A stretch of 64,000 nucleotides of DNA. Source: Hysterangium stoloniferum. Its lineage: Eukaryota; Basidiomycota; Agaricomycetes; Hysterangiales; Hysterangiaceae. The notes below the pieces were generated by a model. The model was not told the origin of the DNA, did not search any database, and saw only the letters and a list, made by a program, of their open reading frames with translations. The stretch is from NCBI GenBank assembly GCA_015178975.1, contig WHVD01000007.1, positions 930,001 through 994,000 of the forward strand, given 5' to 3'. Shown here in pieces: positions 33,420 to 44,247 of this stretch (its first letter is position 1; each line of letters starts with the position of its first letter). The position numbers and the translations under genes are program-made.

Positions 33420-35377
33420 TTATGATATATCGGACGGAATGTATGGAGCAAGAGAATCGGTAGGCCAGACATGGTCCTCCAACACTGATCTGGAGTTTAA
33501 GTTAGATGTTACGCACACACCGGTGAAAGGTGTGGCAATGACAGAAAGTAAGGAATGAGCCGCAAAGTGTAATTGTTCAAGGGAGGCACCGAGGTATTGA
33601 TCGCTGATTGAACCACGCATCGCCTCACAATGTGGAAGAAGACGAGCGATAATGGGGATTATATTGGGACTGAGCATTGTGGTACACGCAGATTCGATGT
33701 CGGAAGATGCAGCTATCAGCTTCAGAGTAACTTTAATTAATTCCTCGTCTGACGAAAAGAGACAGTAATTTTGAATCGGGTGTGTCAGAATCAGACTGGT
33801 ATGATATTTTCAAAGGCGAATATTAGGTGATGCTGGCAGGTAAAACACTCTCAACATACTGTAGGAGGGGCTGAATCAGCCAAGGGAGAACATTTAGTTG
33901 ATTTATATGATGCGTACGAAGCGTTCTGTCGTCTAAGAAGGTGTTCAGAGCCAAGATGCCATACCACAATGAAAACGCTATGTCCTCATCCATCATAAGA
34001 GTCAAGGACGCTATATGGTGATTTGTGTCATCCACTATAACCTTCAATACATCTCCAGCAATATCCTGAAACCAATCATCTTCGTGGATGCAAGACACGA
34101 GAACCTTTATAGGACATGCATGCAAGGAACGTCGGTGGGGGTAATTCTGTCTGTTGTAGCTTTCGTGGGCAGGATGAAATGATGTGATGTCGGGATGCAC
34201 GGTTTCAACCACAATTCAATGCAACCTCTGATGGTAGTGAGCTCCTCTACAGAAAGTTTCCACATGTGGAAAATTCTTTCCACGATATACCTAAGGTAGA
34301 CGAGGAGGAAGGTAGGTTTACAAAAGGATGATAAATATCGGGCGATTCGGAGAATGAATGCCGACGCCACCTCATCCACGTTGGTGTGTAGCGGTGATTT
34401 TATTATAGCATTGTAAAGCGATGATGTAAATTCAGTTGGTGGCAGATCTCTATCTGACCATCGAGCGCCGGTGCACTGGTAGAAGGCCGCGCTCAAACGC
34501 ACCATAAGCTTCTCAGTGTGACATCGGTTGCACCGCGATATATCAGTTGAAGCACCGAGACTCATTAAGACCACCCACCCCTGTTTTTGAATTCGACGCG
34601 GGTAAGTGGGTCTAGAAAGACGTGAGTATTTGAGTGTATGCAATGAACGGCGCTGTGATATACCCACCTCATTAAGTCAATGGTCTCTTGAATTACTCTT
34701 CCGAGTCTTGGCAGAGTGAGAGGCTTGCGTAAGAACCTGTTAAAGGGCCTGCGGTCAGCATACACTATTCGGTTGAATAGCATCAACTTTGCCATCAGTG
34801 CAGCTGTCTTTGCACTGTAAAGCACAGTCTTCCCAATGCTTTCCAACGCGACTCCACAGTAATACCCCGGCTCAATTTTAATACTTGAAGATGTCGATGA
34901 GCTCTCATCCAGTGAACCCACTCCCCCAGTCCACGTAATGACTATAATGCGGACTGAGGTTTGATGTGGCGGTGGTGGATCTACCTCGCATTTTAATAAT
35001 AATCGGTGGATCATAACAATTTGTCTCTCCTAGCCACTGAGAGCGTCCAGTTTGTCAACAGTATGCATTAAAGGCTATCCCATTGTGCGCACCCATTCCT
35101 CAGCCCAAACCTTCACATCTTCTGCAGACAGTGGTATATGCTGGTTGTCTTCGGGAACTCGATAACACACACCATGCCCATGTTTGATACAGCTCCATCG
35201 GGATCGAAGCATTACCCGGAATATTTCCCTTATCGCCGCATCAACTACCTCCTCCCCTTCTACTGAGCTCATTACAGCTGAGGAGACCAAGGGTTGTAGC
35301 CACTCAACCTCTTGTAGGAGGCTGTCAGCGTGTTCGACATCGTCGCTGCTCAGAGTCGTTTCGTTTGAAGTTGACAT
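33420..35377 (-). pseudogene. Array gene copy F, best preserved: single +1 frameshift
   Basis: ATG at 35377. Exon 1 is 35093-35377 (95 codons), intron 1 35037-35092 (56), exon 2 34668-35036 (369), exon 3 34201-34611 (411), intron 3 34151-34200 (50), exon 4 33860-34150 (291), intron 4 33796-33859 (64) and exon 5 33420-33795 (376, ending TAA). The only defect I find is one extra G in a run of five G near 34925 in exon 2. The lengths otherwise sum to a 576-residue product. Such an indel could be a real mutation or a sequence error. The predicted protein has no signal peptide, no obvious membrane helix and no catalytic motif I recognise. If the extra G is an artefact, this is a complete gene. Confidence 0.85.
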
Positions 35378-37019
35378 TTGTGTGTAGCAGGGTGTTGTGA
35401 TACCGGAAGGGGATGCTGGGGTTTTAAGTTGCAGTTATCAGGGGCATGAATCTCAAGGTATGGCATTGTGGCGGTGTTTTATGCAGCGTGCACAGCGTTT
35501 CTTCCCTTCCTGTTACCCGAATTGAAGCTGATCAATGTACATACGCTCCAGGATACTCTCAAGTTCACTCATTATGTATAATTTTTTACTCTTCAACAAA
35601 TCGTCTACGGCAGAGCGCACATGACACCTACGAATAGTTTGATGAGCCTTCACCGCATAATGTGGCAACTTACAACTTCTTGAGCGCTAGATTTTTGGGT
35701 AACTCAGCTTCTACGTTAGTTGAGAAGTGACATCTCCATTGATAGAATATGGAAATGCAGTGGATGCTATCCATGACAGTGCTTCTCAGGTGCAGCCTCG
35801 GGTGTTGTCCACTCGGGCTATATCTCACGGAAACATCCGCTTCGTATTCAATTCTTACAGAATTCCAACTAGCATCTCATTTTAATAATTCTTTACTTAG
35901 ACTAGTTGGGATCGAAAGTGAATATACTTCTCTGTGGCGAGCCGTCCGATTTTCATTAACAAATCATGCATGTAATCTATATTCAGTCATAATTAATGGA
36001 CGCCAGTATTTTTTATTACCCGGTCCTTCTGAGTAGAGTCATTCGCCCCAGGTTCACGTTATTTCTCAGGGACTCGTTTGCGTGACGCGAAGATATCACG
36101 ACAGATCATGAATTTTCACTATAGCAGCCTCCTCTGGGGCCTCGACACATGTGGTGAATTTCCTGCATCAGGCCAGATGAAATCTGATCGCAGCTATAAT
36201 TTCCTCCGATGTCTGTCCAATAGGGAACGTCTCCAGGAGGTCATATATTGGGGGCTTCATGATATTTAACCCCAATGGCGGCTTTTCGAAGTATAGGATG
36301 AAGAAGGCGTGACGGGGTAAGAGATCAGTGCCGAATGTTTGGTAGTTGGATTGGAATGATTATGGCCAATGTCCTGTGTTGTTCACCAATGGCATGTGGG
36401 TACTTGTAACGGGAGCGGACCTGGTGGCGGACTTGGCACGGAGCGGTCTACCGCCGTTGTCTCAGGGGGTAAAGAGAGGGTAGATAATTTTCCGATCATT
36501 ACACTGTTTCATTTCTATGATCTGTCGTTAGGGGGTTTAGTCTACGAATGTTAGCATAAATAGGGAAGCCACCCATTAGCTACAGCAGTTATTTCGAATT
36601 GGAGCCTATTCCTACTCTGCTCGTTCCTCTTCGTAAGAAGCTCAAACCGAAGGATTACGCTATCTTTAAAGCCGAACCTTACAGTACTGTCCTAACTATG
36701 TCACATGTGCATAACAGTGGCGTGGCTATCTTTGAGACTTTTCAGTGGTGTTCTATTTGACGTCATTGTTGTTAATAAATCTGGAGTCAAACTAACGCTC
36801 GTCAATATTATTCTACATATACATGTCTTCAAGGAGAAGCTGAAAGCACGGTGATGGTAAAATGTCACTATATGCGCTGTTAAATCGACTCAAGTTATGT
36901 GGGTTATCCTGATCGTGTTACAAAGAGAGTTAATTAAGAGCAATAATACTATTCCTTCTTCTACTTTGGATGAGATGTTCCTGGGTGATTCGGAAGAATA
37001 ATTATATATCGTGCCGAAT
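35378..37019 (-). repeat. Upstream region of copy F and adjoining repeat
   Basis: 35378-36040 is unit upstream sequence. 36040-36140 shares the CGCCCCAGG...TCACGTTAT block with 31250-31330. 36140-36720 holds nothing I recognise. 36730-37019 is degraded 3' flank. No intact gene. Confidence 0.5.
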
Positions 37020-37480
37020 GGATGGTGTAACGCCCCCTGCAGGTCAACTACATGCCTCTAATACTGATATGGAGTTCGAATTAGACGATAACATCACACG
37101 AGTGGGAGTTGTAGCGATGACGCAAAGGAACAAATGCGCCATGAGGTTTAATCTGTCCAAGTCGATGTACACAAGTTCGTCAACGAGCAAGGGATGTTGA
37201 TTACATGACAAATATCCGGTGATTTGTACGATAGACGATTCAACCGCAATTACATTGTTATATAGCAATGACGTGATCGTAGTTGATGGCCGATCTCTAT
37301 CTGACCATCGAGCGCCGGGTCACCAATTTAAGGCAAAGCCCAAAGCCGTCATAAAGCGTGGCAGTGTGACCGCTCTTTCTCCACTGTGTACCATGTGAAC
37401 TCACAACGTCTCGAAGACCACCGACGCTCGTTTCCGAATTTGAGGCAAATATGTGGTAGCAACTCTGGAGACCGGTATTA
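37020..37480 (-). pseudogene. Array gene fragment (exon 5 end fused to exon 3)
   Basis: The minus strand reads part of exon 5 (around 37040-37160), then jumps to exon 3 (YNN..., and the GARWSDRDRPS-type segment near 37290-37330) and ends near the exon 3 acceptor. Internal deletion removes exon 4. Confidence 0.6.
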
Positions 37481-38414
37481 CGTATAACTCATTCTTGGCG
37501 ATGCAGGAGAAGGGAGCGGAATCTAGATGCCATGACAACTTCACGAGTCCTGGCAATTGAAGTTCTCATCATTATGTCTCTAAGGCTTTTAGACCTCATC
37601 GGTCGGAGTAGGGTGGCTATCGTCCAAGTTATCGTTACGGCAGGCATAGTGTTCATAGCGTGAAGTGTCCCTACCACTGTCACTTTGTGTCCTGGCTTTG
37701 TGGAGTCATATCTCGGTGCCGCAAACTTTTATTTTCTACACTTCGCCGCTCGACGCCTTTTGCTTTCCATCCGGGCTTTACCCGTGTTAATAGAAAATTA
37801 CTGTACTTAGAAGGGCGGTGTAGTAATAGTAACGTGTAATTAGGTATGACTAAATATAGAGTACATGCACAATTTGGGAATGAAGAGCTGTGGGACTCCC
37901 CATAAAAAGGCATATTCACGATGGACGCCAATTAACCTAAGTGAAGAATTATCGAAATTGGAATGCGGAAAGAGTTGAACACGAAGCTCCCGAGGCTGTA
38001 TTGTCATGGATAGCATCACTGCATTTGACATATTCTTCCAAACATGATGTCACTTCTCAACAAACGGAAAACCCGGATTTCCCAAGAATCTACCGCTCAA
38101 GAAGTCGGAAGTTGCCACATTATGCGGTGAAGGCTCATCCTTTCGTGGCTGCCATATGTGCTCTCTGCTGTAGACGATCTTTTGAAGAGTCAGGAATTAG
38201 TGTATACCATAGTGAGTGAACCTGGGAGTATCCTGGAGGCTATACGAATGAAACACTTGAGGGGCGTCAATTTATTTGAAAGGAAGGGATGACACGCTGT
38301 GTATCCTGTATAAAGCACGGCCACAATGCTATAGCTAGAAATTCATTCACCTTATATCTGCACCTTAAAAGCGCAGAATCCGCTTCCTGTGTCACAACAA
38401 CCTGCTACCCACCA
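37481..38414 (+). repeat. Upstream region of copy G, plus orientation
   Basis: At about 37485 the orientation switches to plus: an ORF2-region repeat without a long open frame, then the standard upstream region with the LRRSEVATLCGEG-like block (38085-38130) and the promoter box at 38309. Confidence 0.6.
38309..38315 (+). promoter_or_regulatory. Candidate TATA box of copy G
   Basis: TATAAAG, 100 bases before the ATG at 38415, within the conserved GTATCCTGTATAAAGCAC segment. The same box lies at 43429-43435 before copy I. Copy H has TGTAAAG at the matching place, and copies A and L have altered versions. Confidence 0.45.
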
Positions 38415-39675
38415 ATGTCAACTTCAAACGAAACGACTCTGAGCGGCCACGATATCGGACGGGCTGAACGCCTCTTACAAAAAGTTGAGTGGTTACAACC
38501 ATTTCTCTCCCCAGCTGCATTGAGCTCAGAAGAGCGGGAGGAGATCATTGACGCTGGGATAAGGCAAAGATTGCGGATCAAGCTTCGATACCGATGGAGT
38601 TGTATAGAACATGGGGACGGTGTGTGCTATCGAGTTCCCGAAGATGACGAGCATATACCACTGTCTAAAGACGATGTGGAAGTGTGGGTTGAGGAATGGG
38701 TGCGCAACATGAGACAGCCTTTCATGTACACTGTTGGAAAAATGGCCGCTTTCAGTGGCGAGGAGAGACAACTTGTCATGATCCACCGACTATTATTAAT
38801 ATGCGAGGTAGATCCACTATCGCCACATCCAACCTCCACCCACATGACAGTCATGACGTGGACTGGGGCGCGGTCTCACTGGTTGAGAGCTCATCGACAT
38901 CGTCAAGTATTACTATTGAGCCGGGGTATTTCTGTAGAGTCGGGTTGGAAAAGGTTGGGATGAATGTGCTTTACACTGCAAAGACAGCTACACTGATGGG
39001 AAAGTTAACGATACACAAGCGAATGGTGTATGGAGACGACAGGGCCTGTAGCAAGTTCCTCCAGAAGCATCTCACTCTTCCAAGACTCGGAATAGTAATT
39101 CAAGAGACCATCGACTTAATTAGGTGGGCATACCTCACAGCCAAACATTGAATACACTCAGAATACTCACGTTTTTCTAGGCCCACTTACCCGCGTCGAA
39201 TTCAAAAACAGGCGTGGGAGGTCTTAGGGTCGTTCTGGAATTAAAGAGGTATACAGCGGAGGACCGAAGATCGCACTGCGAACCTTATGGCATATTTGGG
39301 TTCGGCCTTCTACTGGTGTCCCGGCGCTCGATGGTCAGATGTAGATCGGAGATCAACTGGAATTACATCATCACTTTACAATGCTGTAATCAAATCACCG
39401 CTACACACCAACGTGGATGATGTTGCGTCGACGTTTATCCTACAAATCGCACGATATTTGTCAAGCCATCTATATCCCTTCCTCTTTGAGGAACTTGTGT
39501 ATATTGTGAAAAACATCTACCACGTCCGTCAACTGTCTGTAGAGGAGCGCACTACGATCAGAGGTTGTATTGAATTCTGGTAACCGTGCGTCACGACATC
39601 ACATCATTTCTTCCTGCTCACCAAAACCACTACAGCCAAAATTCCCCACACCGATTTTCCTTGGATGAATTTCGC
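38415..39675 (+). pseudogene. Array gene copy G, exons 1-3, truncated in exon 4
   Basis: Exon 1 is 38415-38699 (95 codons), intron 1 38700-38755, exon 2 38756-39123 (368, open), intron 2 39124-39180 (57), exon 3 39181-39585, intron 3 39586-39635 (50) and exon 4 only to about 39675. Lesions are TAA at 39242-39244, TAA at 39581-39583 created by a 3-base deletion beside the intron 3 donor, and loss of the rest of the gene, where array intergenic sequence (LDPMRERPTPMG block) is joined directly. Exons 1 and 2 are very close to copy E. Confidence 0.8.
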
Positions 39676-40487
39676 TCTATCCAAAACCTTGACCCGATGC
39701 GGGAGCGCCCCACTCCCATGGGATTCGACTTCAGGAAAAATACCATCGCTAATATTGCAAGAAGGTCACACGACCACCCAAAGGCACATTTGAGACCGAT
39801 ATAATGCATACATGATGGCTAGCGATGCAAGAGAAGTGCGAGGAAGCCGGAATCCCTGACTACTTGATAGCAAATGGGTCCACATTAGGCATAAAAAGGC
39901 TTACCGGGTGACACACCTGTATATGACCGATATTCTGTGGCTGCGGCTTGAGGGAGGACAATGAAGAGGAAGAAGATTAGGGACTTGAAGAAGACGAAGT
40001 ATGAGTTAAGTGGTGATACCGAATCACTATAGTGGGAAGGAATAAAGGTTACTACACCAACCTTTGTGAACATCCAGGGGATAATGGAGTGGGCAGCGTC
40101 GTAGAGGTAGACAAGGTGGCAAGAACATTTCACGCAAATCATAGCGAGAATGGTCAATCTTTACAAACCCGTCGAGCTCCGCCTAAAAGAGGTCAAGGAT
40201 GATCAAACCATTCGTAGCTGCCATATGTGCTATCTGCCACAGACGGTCTGTTGAGGAGTAAGGACTTAGAGTATAACGTAGTGAGTGAAATTGAGAGTAT
40301 TGTGTGGAGCCTGTAGGAACAAAGGAGGTTGAGGGACTTCAAGTTGTTTAAAAGAAAGGGATGAAACGATAGGCATCCTGTGTAAAGCACCGCCACAATG
40401 CTATGCCTCGAAATTCACCCCCCCCGATAACCGTACCCCAAAAGTGCAGCATCCCCTTCCGGTGTTACAACAACCTGCTAACCATCC
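39676..40487 (+). repeat. Intergenic repeat between G and H
   Basis: LDPxxERxxPMG block (about 39685-39805), unit repeat, a segment shared with 31480-31580 and 45780-45850 (40010-40190), then the upstream region of H. Degenerate TATA (TGTAAAG) near 40380-40386. Confidence 0.55.
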
Positions 40488-42442
40488 ATGTCAACTTCAA
40501 ACGAGACGACTCTGATCAGCCACGATATCGGACAGGCTGAAACCCTCCTACAAGAGGTTGAGTGGCTAAAACCATTGGTTTCGCCAGCGGCATTGGGCTC
40601 AGAAGAACGGGAGGAGATCATTGACACGGGAATGAGGGAAAGATTTCGAGTAAAGCTTCGAGAAAGATGGAGCTGCATCTTACATGGGCACGGTTTGTGC
40701 TATCGAGTTCCAGAAGACAACCAGCATATCCCATTGTCTGCAGAAGATGTGGAGGTTTGGATTGAGGAATGGGTACGCAAAATGAGATAGCCTTGTATGT
40801 AATTGTTTAAAAACTAGAAGCATTCAGTGCCTAGGAGAGACAAATTGTCATGATCCACCGATTATTATTCCAATGCGAGGTAGATCCACCATCCCCACAT
40901 CCAACCTCAGTCCATACTACAGTCATGACGTGGACTGGGGAGTGGTCTCACTGGATGAGAGCTCATCGCCATCTTCAAGTATTGAAATAGAGCCGGGGTA
41001 TTATTGTAGAGTCGGTTTGGATAGGGTTGGGAGGAATGTACTTTACAAAGTAAAGACAGCTGCACTGATGGTAAAGTTAATGGTATACAAGCGAATGGTT
41101 CATGGAGACGACAAGCCCATTAAAAAGTTCCTACGCAAGCATCTCACTCTGCCAAGACTCGGAATAGTAATTCAGGAGACCATTGATTTATTGAGGTAGG
41201 GATACAATGGCATCAATCATTAAACACACAGGACCAACTTACTCAATGTGTATAGACCCATATACCCACACCGAATTCGACAACAGGCGTCAGTGGTCTT
41301 AGGGGGGGTCAGGATTTCAGATGATATATGGCGGAAGCACGGTAACAGTGCCATGCTTATGAAATATTTGGCTTCGGCCTTCTACTGGTGTCCCGGCGCT
41401 CGATGGGAAGATACAGATCGGTCATCAACTGCAATTCCGTCATTGCTTTATAACACTGCACCGCTACATAACAACCTGAATGAGGTTGCGTCCACGTTTA
41501 TTCTACAAATCGCACGATATTTGTCATGCCATCGATATCCCCTCCTCGTTGACGAACTTGTGTATATCGTGCAAGAGATCTCCCAGGTGCGTCAACTGTC
41601 TGTAGAGGAGCTCACTGCCATCAGAGGTTGCATTGAATTCTGGGTACAACCGTGCGTCCCGACATCACATCATTTTATCCTGCCGCCCACCAAAACCATA
41701 GCAGACAAAATTCAGGATGCCGAAATGTATTGCATGGATATGCTATACAACTTCTCGCGCGTTGCATGAGCCAAGATCGCTGGTTTCGATATATTGCTGG
41801 AGATTTATTGAAGGTTCTAGTGGACGACACCCGACACCAACCGCCATATAGCGTCCTTGACTTTTCATATCGATGAGGAGATATTGTGGTCACTGCAGAA
41901 TGATATCTGGTCCCTGAAAACCTTCGTCGACGACAGCAGCCCTCGCATGGATTATATCAACCAGTTTAATGTGATTTATTCGCTCATTGAACCCCTCCTA
42001 AGGTATGTTGCCGATGCTCTACCTTTCAGCATCACCTCATATCTGCCCATGAACATATCCTACCAGTCTGATTCTGACACACAAGCGTCCAAATTTATGG
42101 CTCCTGTGGTCAGGCGAAGACCTGATTGACGTTACTCTGAAGCTGATAGCTGGATCTTCCGACATCGAATCCGCGTGTACCACAGTGCGCAACCTGGATA
42201 TAATCGCCACTGTCGATCGTCTTCTCGCACATTGTGACACAATGCGTGGCTCAATCAACGATCAATCCACTCTTATCCCCTTTGAGAAATTGCGCCTCAT
42301 GGGTCATTCCCTCCTTTCCGTCATCGCCCCACCTTTTATCGGCGTGTCGGTAACCTCTAATTCGAACTGCACATCTGTGTTAAAGGATCATGGTTGGCCT
42401 GCCGATGCGCTTGCTCTACCCATTCCACCCGATATATCCTAA
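40488..42442 (+). pseudogene. Array gene copy H, full length, single 7-bp insertion
   Basis: Exon 1 is 40488-40772 (95 codons), intron 1 40773-40827 (55, GTACGC donor), exon 2 40828-41195 (368), intron 2 41196-41255 (60, GTAGGG donor), exon 3 41256-41651 (396, with in-frame deletions), intron 3 41652-41704 (53), exon 4 41705-42002 (298), intron 4 42003-42066 (64) and exon 5 42067-42442 (376, TAA). The sole break found is a 7-base tandem duplication in exon 4 (near 41826-41840, GACACC repeated), which makes the exon 298 instead of 291 bases and ends translation at TGA 41874-41876. Everything after it is open in the expected frame. Function unrecognised. Confidence 0.84.
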
Positions 42443-43533
42443 TTTCTCTTGGATAACACCGATCCATTATCCGAACCAGGAGGAAGGACGGTGCTATCAC
42501 TCTTTACTTAAATCGCCTTTTGGGAATATTTCTAATTTATGTAAAGCTATATAGTTTGAGCGAATTTAAGGCCGCATATAGTCACTTTTACCGCCTTTGT
42601 GTTCTGGGCAGCTTCTCGTTGATGGTATAGAGAGGTCGCATATATGGGCGGGGCTCAGTCGTGATTAGAATGATATCGGATTTTTCAATGAGAATAACTT
42701 GAAATAGAATACCACTCGGAGGTCTCAAGGCAAGCAGCGTGTCGGTTAGTTCGTATTACAAACCCGAGGAGCTCCATCTGCAAGAGGCCCAGCTACAGTG
42801 GCTCAAAATACTTGATCTGCCTTGACATTTTCGCGTCGAAGAGGGAGGTCCATGATAAATAACTTGAGTTCGGGGAGAATAGGTTCACTCAACGGGAAAG
42901 TCTAAGCAATAATGATTGAATATAGATTACACATAATTTGTTGGTGAAAACACTCATGGACTGGCCGCAACCTAGAATATTCAGGTTTGACCCCAATAAT
43001 CATGACTAAGGAATTATTCAAGTGGATTGATCGTTGGAATTCTGAAAGAATTGAACACGGAGCGCATATTTCCGTTGGATATAGCCGGAGTCAGAAGTGC
43101 CTAAGGCTGTACATGCCTTGGATAGCATTTACTGCATTTACATATTCCAGGAATGGAGATGTCACTTATTAACTGACAGAAAGGCTGGATTGATATATGA
43201 AATATAGCGCTCACAAACTGAGAAGTTACCACATTATGCGGTGAGAGCTTGCCAATATATTCCCAGCGGCCACATGTGGCGTCTGCAGTATGCGATCTGA
43301 TGAAGTTAAGGAATAGGGGCAAACGAAAATGGTAAAGTAACTTGATAGTATCCTGGCTGTATTATTGGAAAAGGACGAACGGGCCCTCAAGTGATTTCAA
43401 AGGAAGGGATGAAACGCTGGGTATCCTGTATAAAGCACCGCCACAATGCTATACCTGGAAACTAATTCCCCTCATGCCCGCACCTTAAAATCGCAGCGTC
43501 CTCTTCGGTTTCACAACAATCTGTTACCAACCA
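42443..43533 (+). repeat. 3' flank of H and upstream region of I
   Basis: 42443-42750 is the conserved 3' flank. At about 42750 the sequence jumps to a repeat also found at 45960-46130 and 15420-15560, then the upstream region with the TATA box of I. The ORF2 region is missing here, so the H-I interval is short. Confidence 0.6.
43429..43435 (+). promoter_or_regulatory. Candidate TATA box of copy I
   Basis: TATAAAG 99 bases before ATG 43534, at the same spacing as copy G. Confidence 0.45.
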
Positions 43534-44247
43534 ATGTCAACTTCCAATGCGACGACTCTGAGCAGCCACGATATCGGACGGGCTGAACGCCTCCTGCAAG
43601 AGGTTGAGTGGCTACAACCCTTGGTTTCACCGGCTATATTGAGTTTGGAACGCCAGGAGATAAATGAGACCGAAATGAGGGACGGATTTCTGATTAAGAT
43701 TCGAGAACGATGTGGCTGTCTCCATGGCGAGAACGGTTTATGTTACCTAGCACCCGATGACTACTAGCACATACCACCGTCTGAAGAAGAGTGGAAGGTT
43801 GGGTCGAGGAATGGGTGCGCAAGAGCAAATATTTTTTCTTTACCTTGTGTGCAGACCGGATTTTTTCAGACTCAAGGAGAGAGATCTGGCGATGACCCAC
43901 CTAATAATCTTAAGATACGAGGGAGATCCACCAATGCCACATCCAAAGTCAGTCCATGTCATCAGTATGACACAGACTGGGGGGTTGTCTCATCGCCGGA
44001 TATCTCGTCGCCAAGTGTGGAAATTTTGCCCCGGGTATTACTGTGTAGTCGGTTTGGAAATGGTTGGAATAAAGTGCTTTACAGGGCAAAGAAAGTTTCC
44101 CTGATGACCAAGTTGATCATATACGAGCGAATGACGCGTGGACCATGGGAAGGCCAGAACGTCATTGACAAGTTTCTACTCAGCTATCTCACGGTGCCAA
44201 TACTGTGAATAGTAATTCAAGAGACCATTGATTTGATGAGGTAGGGA
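43534..44247 (+). pseudogene. Array gene copy I, exons 1-2 only, chimeric exon 1
   Basis: Exon 1 is 43534-43814, intron 1 43815-43869 and exon 2 43870-44240. Lesions are TAG at 43765-43767 (CAG in relatives), an exon 1 deletion after it, and TGA at 44206-44208 near the exon 2 end (GGA in relatives). After the intron 2 donor the gene is joined at about 44248 to intergenic ORF2 sequence, so exons 3-5 are missing. The first part of exon 1 matches the E/G/H type, but from about codon 35 it carries the ERQEINETEM signature of the C/D/J/M type. Confidence 0.78.
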
